Assembly: GCF_000382045.1 (NCBI RefSeq)
Contig: NZ_KB907467.1
Location: 1 to 64,000, forward strand
DNA from: Variovorax atrisoli 110B
Lineage (GTDB): Bacteria; Pseudomonadota; Gammaproteobacteria; Burkholderiales; Burkholderiaceae_C
Length of the DNA: 64,000 nt
Direction: 5' to 3'
Below the pieces are notes generated by a model. That model did no database searches. It saw only the letters and a program-made list of their open reading frames with translations, and was not told the origin of the DNA. The first letter of the stretch is position 1. Each line of letters starts with the position of its first letter. This document shows positions 41,628 to 50,682 of this stretch, piece by piece. A program made the translations under genes and the position numbers.

Positions 41628-42793
41628 CGGCGATCACCCCCGTGCCCGGCGGCTACGCGGGCGTCCATGCCGACATCGTCTCGCTGCTGGAGGCTGCGCG
41701 CCAGGCTGCTGCACGCAGCGTCAACGCGCTGATGACCGCCACCTATTGGGAAATCGGCCGCCGGATCGTCGAATTCGAGCAGGGCGGGCAGGAACGCGCC
41801 GCCTATGGCGAAGCGCTGATCGAGCGCCTGTCTGCGGACCTCTCCACGCGTTTCGGCCGTGGGTTCAGCCGGCAGAACCTGTGGCAGATGCGGCTTTTCT
41901 ATGCCGCCTGGTCCACGGCATGGGTTCCGTCGCCGTCCTCCGCCCCGGCGCGCACCCGCCGGATTCCCCAGACACCGTCTGGAGAATCGGTTTCCGCCCG
42001 CAAACTCCAGACGGTGTCGGGGACATCGCCCGACCTGCAGGCGATCGCCCAGGCCTTTCCGCTTCCCTGGTCGGCCTACGTGCGCCTACTGTCGGTCAAG
42101 AGCCCGCAGGCGCGCGCCTTCTACGAGACCGAAGCCCTGCGAGGCGGCTGGTCGGTGCGGCAGCTGGATCGCCAGATCGGCAGCCAGTTCTACGAACGCA
42201 CCGCGCTGTCCGCCAACAAGGCCGCCATGCTGACCAAGGGCGCGGTGGCCGAGCCCGCGGATGCGCTCACGCCCGAGCAGGCCATCAAGGACCCGTTCGT
42301 GCTGGAGTTCCTCAACCTGAAGGACGAATACTCGGAGTCCGACCTCGAAGATGCCCTGGTCCAGCACCTGGCCGACTTCCTGCTGGAGCTGGGCGACGAC
42401 TTCGCCTTCGTCGGCCGGCAGCGGCGGCTTCGCATCGACGACAGCTGGTTCCGGGTCGACCTGCTGTTCTTCCATCGGCGGCTCAAATGCCTGCTGGTCA
42501 TCGACCTGAAGGTCGGGAAGTTCAGCTACGCGGACGCCGGGCAGATGCACCTGTACCTGAACTACGCCCGGGAGCACTGGATGAAGCCCGGGGAGAACCC
42601 GCCGGTCGGGCTGATCATGTGCGCGGAGAAAGGTGCCGCCGAAGCCCGCTACGCGCTGGAGGGCCTGCCCAACAAGGTGCTGGCGGCCGAATACCAGACC
42701 ATGCTGCCCGACGAGGCGCTGCTCGCCCAGGAGCTGGACAGGACACGGCGCGAACTGGAGGCACGGCAGCACAGGCGCACCGCGCCCGACTGA
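41624..42793 (+). CDS. YhcG/DUF1016-family PD-(D/E)XK nuclease
   Basis: 389 residues. Residues ~15-100 are the DUF1016 N-terminal helical domain (TYWEIGRRIVEFEQGG, LSTRFGRGFSRQNL, MRLFYAAW). Residues ~140-370 are the nuclease-fold domain with FLLELGDDFAFVGRQ, the acidic RVDLLFFHRRLKCLLVIDLK (Asp279, then Asp294-Leu-Lys296 as the D-x-K pair) and GQMHLYLNYAREHWM. The linker at 116-132 (QTPSGESVSARKLQTV) is encoded by a perfect DNA hairpin. Family members are predicted DNA-cleaving proteins, often near restriction or phage genes. No partner gene is adjacent here. Confidence 0.9.
   Translation: MTAITPVPGGYAGVHADIVSLLEAARQAAARSVNALMTATYWEIGRRIVEFEQGGQERAAYGEALIERLSADLSTRFGRGFSRQNLWQMRLFYAAWSTAWVPSPSSAPARTRRIPQTPSGESVSARKLQTVSGTSPDLQAIAQAFPLPWSAYVRLLSVKSPQARAFYETEALRGGWSVRQLDRQIGSQFYERTALSANKAAMLTKGAVAEPADALTPEQAIKDPFVLEFLNLKDEYSESDLEDALVQHLADFLLELGDDFAFVGRQRRLRIDDSWFRVDLLFFHRRLKCLLVIDLKVGKFSYADAGQMHLYLNYAREHWMKPGENPPVGLIMCAEKGAAEARYALEGLPNKVLAAEYQTMLPDEALLAQELDRTRRELEARQHRRTAPD
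41971..42018. repeat. Perfect 14-bp inverted repeat inside the YhcG-like coding region
   Basis: GACACCGTCTGGAG (41971-41984) and CTCCAGACGGTGTC (42005-42018) are exact reverse complements around a 20-nt loop, with three more pairs after one mismatch. Both arms are read in the same frame and give the related peptides QTPSG and LQTVSG in the interdomain linker. Confidence 0.8.
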
Positions 42794-42917
42794 TCAGGCT
42801 GTGGCCCGTGCCGTCCGTCGGGGTGGTCAGCGCGGGTGGCGCCGCTGGCGGAGACGATCGTGCGAGCAGCCGACGGACAATCGAAGCCATCCTCGATCCT
42901 CGACGTGGAAGAGACCA

Positions 42918-43832
42918 TTGATCAGCGAACTCAAGACCTTCATCGCCGTCTGCAAGCACGGCACGTTCGCGGCAGCGGGCGAAAGAATCGGCCTCACGCA
43001 GTCGGCCGTCAGCAGCCAGATCAGGCGGCTCGAGGAGTCCCTGGGCTTTGCGCTGTTCGACAGGACCGGTCGCTCCGCCACGCTCAACGAGCGAGGCCAG
43101 GGCACGCTGGAGCGCGCGAAGGAGATCTGCGCGCTGTACGAGAAACTCGGCGACGCGCCGGACGACGCCTCGTTGAACGGCCTGCTGCGCATCGGCGCCA
43201 TCGCCTCGGCGCAGCCGACACTCCTGGCGCGTGCGCTCGAGCGGCTGCGCCAGATCCATCCCAGGGTCCGCGTGCATGTGGCGCCCGGCGTGTCGATGCA
43301 CCTGATGGACGACCTCGACACCGGCAAGATCGATGCGGCACTGATCATCCGGCCGCCGTTCGGCATGCTGCCCGACCTGACATGGCAGCCGCTCGTTCAG
43401 GAGCCCTTCGTGCTCGTCGTGCCGAATGCGGTCCGCGGCAAGGACTGGCGCACGCTCATCCAGACGCAACCCTTCCTGCGCTACGACCGCGCGTCATTCG
43501 GCGGCCGGATGGTGGAAGGCTTTCTTCGTCGCGAAGGCCTGTCGGTCAACGACGCGGTCGAGATCGACGAGATCGCGGGGCTGATCCACCTGGCGTCGAA
43601 AGGGCTCGGCGTGGCCCTCGTCCCGCTGGTGGAGGCGCACGTGCCGCTGCCGCCGGGCGTGCGCGCCGTATCGCTCGGGGAATTCACCTTCTACCGCGAG
43701 ATCGGCCTGCTGCGCCGCAAGCCTCGGCTGACTCCGCCCATCGTGGCGCAGTTCGCGGAGTGCCTGCTCGAGGCATCGCAGACGAGGCCGACAACGCAGG
43801 CACGCAGGAAGAAGACGCCGGCTCCGCGCTGA
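42918..43832 (+). CDS. LysR-family transcriptional regulator (TTG start)
   Basis: 304 residues beginning ISELKTFIAVCKHGTFAAAG directly at the conserved LysR N-terminus. The only suitable start is TTG at 42918, with GGAAGAG about 5 nt upstream. The helix-turn-helix is GERIGLTQSAVSSQIRRLEE. The effector domain has LLRIGAIASAQPT, DTGKIDAALIIRPP and LGVALVPLVEAHVP. The C-terminus is basic (RRKKTPAPR). It is convergent with a VOC gene and has no obvious divergent target, so its regulon is unknown. Confidence 0.88.
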   Translation: MISELKTFIAVCKHGTFAAAGERIGLTQSAVSSQIRRLEESLGFALFDRTGRSATLNERGQGTLERAKEICALYEKLGDAPDDASLNGLLRIGAIASAQPTLLARALERLRQIHPRVRVHVAPGVSMHLMDDLDTGKIDAALIIRPPFGMLPDLTWQPLVQEPFVLVVPNAVRGKDWRTLIQTQPFLRYDRASFGGRMVEGFLRREGLSVNDAVEIDEIAGLIHLASKGLGVALVPLVEAHVPLPPGVRAVSLGEFTFYREIGLLRRKPRLTPPIVAQFAECLLEASQTRPTTQARRKKTPAPR

Positions 43833-43959
43833 GCGTGGAACCGGTCCGTGCCTCGCAGCCGACGGGCCGCAGGCACACGACGCAGGTGATCCTTCGCTCA
43901 GTCGCCGAGCCCTCGGTCCTTGGCGTACCTCGTCGGCTTCGAGCGAAACGCCACCAGGC

Positions 43960-44391
43960 TCACTTGGCGAACAGCGACCCGAGATCCGCGAAAGACTTCA
44001 TCTCGATCGCGTTGCCCGACGGATCGAGGAAGAACATCGTCGCCTGCTCGCCCACTTCTCCCTTGAAGCGGATGTAGGGCTCGATGACGAACTTGGTGCC
44101 GCGCGCGATCAGCTTGTCGGCCATCGCCTGCCACTGCTCCATCGGAACGATGGCACCGAAGTGGCGCACCGGCACATCGTGGCCGTCCACTGCGCTGCTG
44201 CTGCGGTGGCCGCACTCGTCGGGTGCGAGATGCGCCACGATCTGGTGTCCATAGAAATCGAAGTCGACCCACTCGGGGGCGCTGCGGCCCTCTGGGCAGC
44301 CGAGCAGTTCGCCGTAGAACGCGCGCGCTTCCGCGATGTCGCGGACCGGAAAGGCCAGGTGGAAGGGGATTCGAGTGGTGCTGGAAGTCAT
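43960..44391 (-). CDS. VOC family protein (glyoxalase-like)
   Basis: 143 residues with IPFHLAFPVRDIAEARAFYGELLG at the N-terminus (His12), PVRHFGAIVPMEQW in the middle (His) and FFLDPSGNAIEMKSF at the end (Glu). The His-His-Glu metal-ligand set is complete, unlike the other two VOC proteins of this window, so an active metal-dependent isomerase, lyase or dioxygenase is likely. It stands alone on its strand. An 18-bp dyad lies ~57 nt upstream. Confidence 0.88.
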   Translation of the reverse strand: MTSSTTRIPFHLAFPVRDIAEARAFYGELLGCPEGRSAPEWVDFDFYGHQIVAHLAPDECGHRSSSAVDGHDVPVRHFGAIVPMEQWQAMADKLIARGTKFVIEPYIRFKGEVGEQATMFFLDPSGNAIEMKSFADLGSLFAK

Positions 44392-44447
44392 CGTGAATGC
44401 CGGTGGGTTGGAAGCAGGTCACTGTAGGAAACTGCACCAACGATGAA

Positions 44448-44465
44448 AAGCAATATGTTTTGCTT
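44448..44465. promoter_or_regulatory. Dyad upstream of the VOC gene
   Basis: AAGCAA and TTGCTT arms with a 6-nt spacer lie in a locally A+T-rich stretch 57-74 nt upstream of the VOC start. It is a candidate operator for an unknown regulator. Confidence 0.3.
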
Positions 44466-44636
44466 GTGAGCAAGATGAATTTCGATGAATCGAGCATCGA
44501 CACCATCCATCGGCCGTGTTCCTTCTACTCGCTCAAATCGCCACTGGACCGCTGAAACTTCGCTGCCGATGACTCGATCTTCAGCACCCTAGCCTCCGAG
44601 GCCTTCGGAAATTCGCTTGCGACGATGCCCATCCGA

Positions 44637-45200
44637 CTACTTGATCCGCCGCAGGAGATCCTTCGTTTTCTTCTTCGAGGTGAAGCGGTTGCGCAGATCG
44701 CGCAGCAGGACCGGCACCAGCTTCCACGCCGATGCCCCGTCGAGCCCGCGCGCCGGGGCGAGGTTCAGCAGGGCGATGAACAGGCTCATGTAACCGAGTA
44801 TCGCGACCGCGACAGGGAACACGGGCGCGGCGCCGAGTGGCGTCGTCTGCGCCAGCACGATCAGCGGTATCGCGACCGCCAGCTGCACCAGCACGCCGCC
44901 CCAGGCGACCAGGGCGGCCTCTCTTACGCTGCCCGGCTGCTCGTAGACGCAGACTCCGTGAATGAAGGTCAGGTAGATGTCGGTGGCCGGATAGCCGAGC
45001 CGCCTGGCCACGAGCGCATGACCTGCCTCGTGCAGGAGGATGACCAGAAAGTACGCGGCGACGGCAACGAAGGCGTGGAGCGGTTGCCGGATCAATACGC
45101 CGAGCAGCACGCCTGCCGCGACGAGCGCCGACCAATGGACATGCAGCCGTGCGCCCAGGATCCGGGGCCTGCGGAGAGTGATACAGCCGCGCATATGCAT
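44637..45200 (-). CDS. Small M50-family (site-2 protease-like) membrane metallopeptidase
   Basis: 187 residues with five to six hydrophobic segments. The zinc motif HEAGH is at 57-61 in the second segment, and the third ligand Asp154 lies in APARGLDGASAW, as in the NPDG-type motif of M50 proteases. No PDZ or CBS domain is present; the C-terminus is a short basic tail (RNRFTSKKKTKDLLRRIK). The LHVHW segment before the first helix is typical of the rhomboid-sized SREBP-like group. It would cleave within membranes; the substrate is unknown. The first Met codons are close together, so the exact start is uncertain. Confidence 0.85.
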   Translation of the reverse strand: MHMRGCITLRRPRILGARLHVHWSALVAAGVLLGVLIRQPLHAFVAVAAYFLVILLHEAGHALVARRLGYPATDIYLTFIHGVCVYEQPGSVREAALVAWGGVLVQLAVAIPLIVLAQTTPLGAAPVFPVAVAILGYMSLFIALLNLAPARGLDGASAWKLVPVLLRDLRNRFTSKKKTKDLLRRIK

Positions 45201-45254
45201 GTGCTCCTCCGTGTTCGAAGAGCGCGATTCTAGAAGCGGCTGCGCGACGGCAGG

Positions 45255-46763
45255 CTACGGCTGGGCTGCAGGCTCGACAGCCGTCCAGACAATGCAGTTT
45301 CTCCCGCTGCCCTTGGCACGGTAGAGCGCGTCGTCCGCCGCCTTCGTCAAGGCTTCGAGCGAGGTGTGATTCGACCGGCGGACCGTGGTGCAACCGATGC
45401 TCACGGTCACGGGTGGCAGGTCTTGGTTGCCGTCGCGCAGGCGGGAACGCTCGGCCTCGACGCGTATGGCCTCGGCGACCTGCATGGCACCCGATTCGTC
45501 CGTGTCGGGCAGAACCACCACGAACTCCTCTCCGCCATACCTCGCCGCGAGATCGCCCCGCCGACGGACGTGCCTTGCGATGCAGGCCGCGAGATGCTGC
45601 AGCGCGACGTCGCCCTGGGCATGCCCGTGCTCGTCGTTGTATCGCTTGAAATTGTCCGCATCCACGAAGAGCACCGAGAGGCAGCTGCCGCTTCGCTGCA
45701 GCCGGTCCCACTCGTTTTCCAGCGCCGCATCGAGTGCGCGCCGGTTCTTCAGGCCCGTGAGCGGATCGGTCTGGGTCAGCTCCCTCAGGTGCTCCTCCGC
45801 CATCACACGGCCTCGCAAGGCGAAGGCGAGGAGCCACACGCCCGCGCAGAAGGCGCTGCCCACCAGCAGCGACGAGAGGCCCACGATCCACGAGAGCTTC
45901 TTCCACGATTCCAGCGCGTCGTCCATCGCGGGTGCGACCACCGCGATGAACGGCGTCCCGGGTACGCGCCGGAAGGTGTACAGGCGAAGCGTCCCGTCGA
46001 TGACCGACGGGGCCGCATAGAAGCCCGACTCCCGATCGAGCATGCGCGGAAAGGTCGGCGACTCCTTGACGCTGTATTTGCCCATGGCGGGCGTCCGCGC
46101 GACCAGCGTTCCGTCCGTTCGCACGATCGACGCCACGCCATGCGGGCCGATGTCGAGCTTGTCGAGCAGCTGCGTGAAATACTCGAGGTCGATGGCCACG
46201 AGCGCCGTCCCGGCGAAGGCCCCGTCCGGACGATTGATCCTCCGGCTCAGCGCGACGGCCTCCACACCCCCGCGCGAGCGGGCGCGATAGGCCTTCGACA
46301 CATAGAGGCCGACCTCGGGAGAATCGCGATGCACGGTGAAATAGTCCCGGTCGCTGAAATCCCACCGGTGCGTGCTGGAACAGCAGCCATCGATGAGCCG
46401 GCCCTTGTCGTCGGTGACGCCCATGCCGGTGACGTAGCGGGCGGACAGTGTGGAGCCGAACAGCAGTTCGTGCCGGACGTCCGGCTTCAGGTCGCGGATG
46501 GCGGGCTTGTCCAGCGCAGCGATCAGCATGAGCAGCGATTGATCCGCCGACTCGATGGTGCGCGAGATGTTGCCGGCGAGGACGGCGGCCACGTTCCTCG
46601 ACATGCCGTGCGCATGCTCGATGGCCGTCTGGCGGTCATTCCACAGCGTGAAGGCGCTGATGGACAGCACGACCAGGGTCAGCAATGTCCCGAGCGCACC
46701 GACGACGAGCGGGTGACGGCCCGCCGATGTGGCAAGTCTCGAAGAGCTGGCGCGAGGGGGCAT
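45255..46763 (-). CDS. Membrane-bound diguanylate cyclase with dCache sensor and GGDEF domain
   Basis: 502 residues from MPPRASSS (AAGAGA upstream); a longer in-frame start exists. Membrane helices lie near residues 20-45 and 300-320. Between them is a periplasmic dCache-like domain (SADQSLLMLIAALD, DRDYFTVHRDSPEVGLYVSK, FAGTALVAIDLEYF). The C-terminus is a GGDEF domain with TDPLTGLKNRR, the active-site GGEEF and, five residues before it, the inhibitory RxxD site (RRGD). It makes cyclic di-GMP from GTP in response to a periplasmic ligand and is feedback-inhibited. It is a stand-alone gene. Confidence 0.92.
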   Translation of the reverse strand: MPPRASSSRLATSAGRHPLVVGALGTLLTLVVLSISAFTLWNDRQTAIEHAHGMSRNVAAVLAGNISRTIESADQSLLMLIAALDKPAIRDLKPDVRHELLFGSTLSARYVTGMGVTDDKGRLIDGCCSSTHRWDFSDRDYFTVHRDSPEVGLYVSKAYRARSRGGVEAVALSRRINRPDGAFAGTALVAIDLEYFTQLLDKLDIGPHGVASIVRTDGTLVARTPAMGKYSVKESPTFPRMLDRESGFYAAPSVIDGTLRLYTFRRVPGTPFIAVVAPAMDDALESWKKLSWIVGLSSLLVGSAFCAGVWLLAFALRGRVMAEEHLRELTQTDPLTGLKNRRALDAALENEWDRLQRSGSCLSVLFVDADNFKRYNDEHGHAQGDVALQHLAACIARHVRRRGDLAARYGGEEFVVVLPDTDESGAMQVAEAIRVEAERSRLRDGNQDLPPVTVSIGCTTVRRSNHTSLEALTKAADDALYRAKGSGRNCIVWTAVEPAAQP

Positions 46764-47039
46764 GAGGATCTCTTGGCGATGGACGGCGCCGGCGCTTCCC
46801 GAGTCATCGTCTCCCGGGTATCGATGCCTGAACCGACTCGCATCTCTTCGCGGGGCGACGGGAGAACCGGCTTGCCGCGACATCGCCTTCTCGGGGCCCG
46901 CATCGCGCTGTCGGTCGTTTATACGTGCGACTCGGTTGGTTGAACTAATCAACTACATGCGCCGAAACGACAAGGGCGTACCGGGCCTCATCCGTCGCCA
47001 TGGCACGAAGCCGGCATCTGGCCAGTCTATCGACGGATT

Positions 47040-48317
47040 TCAGCGCACCAGGTCCTGGAATCGGTAGTACGCACCGACGATGGGAAGAAACCAGGGCTTG
47101 CCGAAATGGCCGGGGATCGCCGGCCAGTCGAAGTCGCGCCATGGATTCAGGTCCGCACGGCCGTTCATCACCTCCGCCATGATCGCGCCCATGTAGGTCG
47201 ACATATGGGTGCCATGGCCGCTGTAGCCCATGGAATAGAAGAGCCCGTTGCGCTCCCCGGCGCGGGGCAGGCGGTCGCGCGTCATGTCCACCATGCCGCC
47301 CCAGCAGTAGTCGATGCGGGTGTCCCTCAGTTCGGGGAATAGCTCCACGAGCGAGCGGTGCAGGATGGCGCCGCTCTTCCTGTCCGAGGCGGGGTTGCTC
47401 GCCGCGAAACGCGCGCGGCCGCCGAACAGGAGGCGGTTGTCGGGCGTGACGCGGAAGTAATTGACGAAGTTCTTGGTGTCCGTCGTCATGCGGCGCCGCG
47501 GCGTGAGGCGGTCGAGCACCTCGACCGGCAGCGGCTCGGTCACGATGATGAAAGCCCCGACGGGAACGATCCGGCGACGGATCCAGCCCAGAGGCCCCAC
47601 GGCCGAGGTGCCGGTCGCCAGCAGCACCTGCCGGGCGAGGATGCTGCCGCGAGGCGTTTCGACCCGATGCGCCGAACCGCCCTGGCGTTCGAGGCCGATG
47701 ACGGGCGTGTTCTCATGGATGTGCACGCCGCGCCTTGCCGCCGCCACGGCCAGGCCGTGGCCATAGCGGCCCACGTGCATGCCGGCGCTCTTGCGGAAAA
47801 CGAGGCCGCCGAAATAGCGATCGGAGCCGATCTCGCTGCGCAGTTCTCCCCGCGTGACCATGTGGGTGTCGGGATCGCACTCCTTCTGCATCAGCGCCTG
47901 CGAGCGCGCAAGCTTGTCGTAGTGCGCCGGCTTGGCAGCGAGCTTGAGCTTGCCGACGCGCCTGAAGTCGCAGTCGATGCCTTCTTCGGCGATCAGCGAT
48001 TCCACCTTGCAGACACCCGCGTCGAACGCGCGATAGAGCATGTTGGCGCGCTCGCGCCCCAGCCGTCCCGCCAGCGCGCAATAGTCCTGCGCGAAGCCGT
48101 TGTTGCACATTCCGCCGTTGCGGCCGGAGGCGGCGCTGCCCACGGTCGCAGCCTCGAACACCGCGACGCTCGCCCCCTTCTTCGCCAACGCGATCGCCGC
48201 GGACAGCCCGGTGAAGCCTGCGCCCACGATGGCGACATCGACACTGCCGCTGGGCGCCTCCGTCTGCCCGCCGGTGAATCGGGGGGCTGTATCGAGCCAA
48301 TAGGGCATCAGTTTCAT
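47040..48317 (-). CDS. FAD-dependent amine oxidoreductase (PuuB/PauB-like DAO family), copy A
   Basis: 425 residues of the D-amino-acid oxidase fold. The dinucleotide motif GAGFTGLSAAIALAKKG is near residue 31 and the family segment AASGRNGGMCNNGFAQDY near 65. FGGRARFA, the FAD-contact YCWGGMVDMTRDRLPRAG and YSMGYSGHGTHMSTYMG lie in the C-terminal half. These match gamma-glutamylpolyamine and putrescine oxidases. A close paralogue lies at 60994-62286. It is last in the operon cupin-ALDH-FAD-GNAT-FAD. The start MKLMPYW matches the paralogue's MKLDSYW, which supports it. Confidence 0.9.
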   Translation of the reverse strand: MKLMPYWLDTAPRFTGGQTEAPSGSVDVAIVGAGFTGLSAAIALAKKGASVAVFEAATVGSAASGRNGGMCNNGFAQDYCALAGRLGRERANMLYRAFDAGVCKVESLIAEEGIDCDFRRVGKLKLAAKPAHYDKLARSQALMQKECDPDTHMVTRGELRSEIGSDRYFGGLVFRKSAGMHVGRYGHGLAVAAARRGVHIHENTPVIGLERQGGSAHRVETPRGSILARQVLLATGTSAVGPLGWIRRRIVPVGAFIIVTEPLPVEVLDRLTPRRRMTTDTKNFVNYFRVTPDNRLLFGGRARFAASNPASDRKSGAILHRSLVELFPELRDTRIDYCWGGMVDMTRDRLPRAGERNGLFYSMGYSGHGTHMSTYMGAIMAEVMNGRADLNPWRDFDWPAIPGHFGKPWFLPIVGAYYRFQDLVR

Positions 48318-48365
48318 GGGCGAACTTCCGGCGCCTTCGCAGACGCATGCGGGTGGATCTGAGGG

Positions 48366-49271
48366 TCAACCGAACGACTGGTTGGACAGGGCGAACAGGC
48401 GCGCCTGCGCATCGGTATCGAGCGAGCGCGACGAGGCTTCGCGCACCATGCCCACGGCATGGTCGACGCATGGCAGGCCCGATTTCTCGAGCCACGTGGA
48501 CAGGCCGCCGGCTTCCGTCACGTCGATGCGCACGAAGCGGCCACGGGCGCTGCGCGCGAGCGCGACGACGAGGTCCGTTGCATCCGCTGCGGCGTCGGCG
48601 CCGGACGCGACCACCGGTCCGATCACCAGGCCGCGACCGAACTCCCGCATGCAGGCGTAGGCCGACGCGCCATTGCCATGATCGAGGACCACCGTCGTGC
48701 ACACGCGCAAGAGCGCATCCAGCAAGGCGCTCCTGTCCATTCCCGTGGCGGCGAGATCCAGCTGCCGCACCTTGGCGGCATCCGCCGCATGCATCGAGCG
48801 CACGCCTGCCGGCGCGGCTGCATGGGCCAGGGCGACTTCTCCGGTCATCACGGCCTGATGCTGGAACACCCGGCCTCGGGCAGCGAACCCGAACCGGGCG
48901 TAGAGCGGCAACCCTTCCCTGGTGGCGTTCAGCAGCACCGTGCGGTCGCACGCGGCGTCGAGCAGATGCTCCATCAGGGCGCGGCCCAGCCCCTGGCCCT
49001 GCATCTTCGCGTCGACGATGATCATCCCCGCCGAGGCATGCGCCGGACCGAAGGGCCACCACATCGCCGTGGCGACCAGCCGCCCGTCGGCTTCCGCCGC
49101 AAAGCCATGGCCCAGTTCGAAAGCGAAGCGCCAGTCGGCCTCCCGATAGGGCCAGCGCAAGGCAGCGGATTGCCCGAGCGCCTGCGGCAGGTGGGCTTCG
49201 CGCAGCGCTGTCAACTGCGCGCCGATCCTGGGCATGGGCGTGCGAAGGTCGCTGGAAGTGCCGAAGACCAT
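48366..49271 (-). CDS. GNAT-family N-acetyltransferase with C-terminal acetyltransferase-18-type domain
   Basis: 301 residues. Residues ~1-140 form a GNAT domain with the acetyl-CoA loop QGQGLGRALMEHLL and a late YARFGF. Residues ~150-295 form a second degenerate GNAT-like domain (RLVIGPVVASGADAAADATDL region), as in YitF/YitH-type double GNATs. It starts 8 nt after the stop of the FAD oxidoreductase and precedes the second FAD oxidoreductase, so it is in the amine operon. It may acetylate an amine intermediate. It is similar to the partial GNAT at 63600. Confidence 0.85.
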   Translation of the reverse strand: MVFGTSSDLRTPMPRIGAQLTALREAHLPQALGQSAALRWPYREADWRFAFELGHGFAAEADGRLVATAMWWPFGPAHASAGMIIVDAKMQGQGLGRALMEHLLDAACDRTVLLNATREGLPLYARFGFAARGRVFQHQAVMTGEVALAHAAAPAGVRSMHAADAAKVRQLDLAATGMDRSALLDALLRVCTTVVLDHGNGASAYACMREFGRGLVIGPVVASGADAAADATDLVVALARSARGRFVRIDVTEAGGLSTWLEKSGLPCVDHAVGMVREASSRSLDTDAQARLFALSNQSFG

Positions 49272-49279
49272 GGCGCCTC

Positions 49280-50605
49280 CTAGAAGTCGGCCACCTTCCC
49301 ACGGGCCGAAGCCAGGAATCTGTCGGGGTGGTAGGGACGGGGATCGACGAGCGGGGATGCGCCGCTGACGATGTCGGCGATCAGGTGCCCGGCGCCAGGG
49401 CCGATGCCGAAGCCGTGGCCGCTGAAGCCGGCGGCCAGCACGAGCCCGCGCAGGCTCGGCATTTCGCCGATGCCGGGGACGCCGTCGGGCGTGCTGTCCA
49501 CATAGCCGGCCCAGGCCGCGGTCACCGAGCTGTCCGCCAACGCCGGCACCAGCTCGACCGCGCGCCTGTACGTCAGGTTGACGGCCGAGGCGTCGGCCTT
49601 CGGATCGAGGATGCGCATGCGCTCCATGGGCGTCGTTTCGTCGAGCCGCCATCGGGCGAAGCCTTCATGGCCGCAGCGGATGCCTTCGAGCCCGCCAGGT
49701 GCGAGATTGCGCCAGCGCCGCTGGAACATCGGCAGGAACTGCGGCGCGAAACGCAGCAGCTGCGGCGTCGGGTCCACACGCCCGCGTCCGCTGATGGCCA
49801 GCGTGTAGCCGCCGTCGGCGCGGCGCGTCATGGACACGCCAGTGGTGTGGAGCGCTGCGGGAACGTCCTTGCCCGAGGTGGTCACCGACAGCGCCGTCTG
49901 GCGGATCGCAGCCTGGGGAAAACGGATGCCATATTGGCGACAGAACGAGGATGCCCACGCGCCGCCGGCGAGCACCGCGACCCGGGTGCGGATCGTCCCG
50001 CTCTCGGTGACCACCGCGCAGACCTGGCCGCCTTCGGTTTCGAGGCCGCGCGCCGCGCAGCCCTGGTGCACGGTGCCGCCGAGCTTCATGAAAGCCCGCG
50101 CCACGGCCGGTGCGGCACGCGAGGGGTCGGCGGTGCCATCCGTCGGGGCGAAGACGCCGCCTTTCCATGCCTTGCCGGTGGCGTGACCGCGCTGCGCGGC
50201 TTCACCCGCGCTCAGCATGCGCGTCTGCACATTCACGGAGCGTGCGAACTCGCCCCAGCGCGCCCAGCCGTCGAGTTCCTTCTCGCTGTTGCTGAGATAG
50301 AGCAGCCCGCATCTGCTGAAGCCGGTGACTTCGCCGGTGTCCTGCGTGAATCGCTCCCACAGGTCCAGGCTCTTCGTGGCCATCGGCAGTTCGCGCGCAT
50401 CGCGGTTCTGCTGCCGGCACCAGCCCCAGTTGCGGCTCGATTGCTCGGCACCGACGCGCCCCTTCTCGACGAGCGCGACCTTCAGGCCGCGCCGGGCCAT
50501 GTAGTACGCGGCGAAAACCCCGATGATGCCGCCGCCGATCACGACGGCGTCGGCATGCGTCGGCAGTTCAGGACTGGATTCGACGGCGGATAGAGGCGCA
50601 GGCAT
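49280..50605 (-). CDS. FAD-dependent oxidoreductase, DadA/glycine-oxidase-like
   Basis: 441 residues. The FAD motif GGGIIGVFAAYYMARRG is near residue 23, followed by EQSSRNWGWCRQQNRD, a segment typical of one DAO-family branch. The C-terminal FAD contact is GFSGHGFGIGPGAGHLIADIVSG. It differs clearly from the two PuuB-like paralogues nearby. It would oxidise a secondary amine or D-amino acid to an imine. It is transcribed between the ALDH gene and the GNAT gene. Confidence 0.9.
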   Translation of the reverse strand: MPAPLSAVESSPELPTHADAVVIGGGIIGVFAAYYMARRGLKVALVEKGRVGAEQSSRNWGWCRQQNRDARELPMATKSLDLWERFTQDTGEVTGFSRCGLLYLSNSEKELDGWARWGEFARSVNVQTRMLSAGEAAQRGHATGKAWKGGVFAPTDGTADPSRAAPAVARAFMKLGGTVHQGCAARGLETEGGQVCAVVTESGTIRTRVAVLAGGAWASSFCRQYGIRFPQAAIRQTALSVTTSGKDVPAALHTTGVSMTRRADGGYTLAISGRGRVDPTPQLLRFAPQFLPMFQRRWRNLAPGGLEGIRCGHEGFARWRLDETTPMERMRILDPKADASAVNLTYRRAVELVPALADSSVTAAWAGYVDSTPDGVPGIGEMPSLRGLVLAAGFSGHGFGIGPGAGHLIADIVSGASPLVDPRPYHPDRFLASARGKVADF

Positions 50606-50682
50606 TCTGGGTATGTCCCTTGGACGTCAGTGAAAACTTGAAGGCATGCTCGATGGCGATGGCGGTCGATGCCGGAAAGCGA

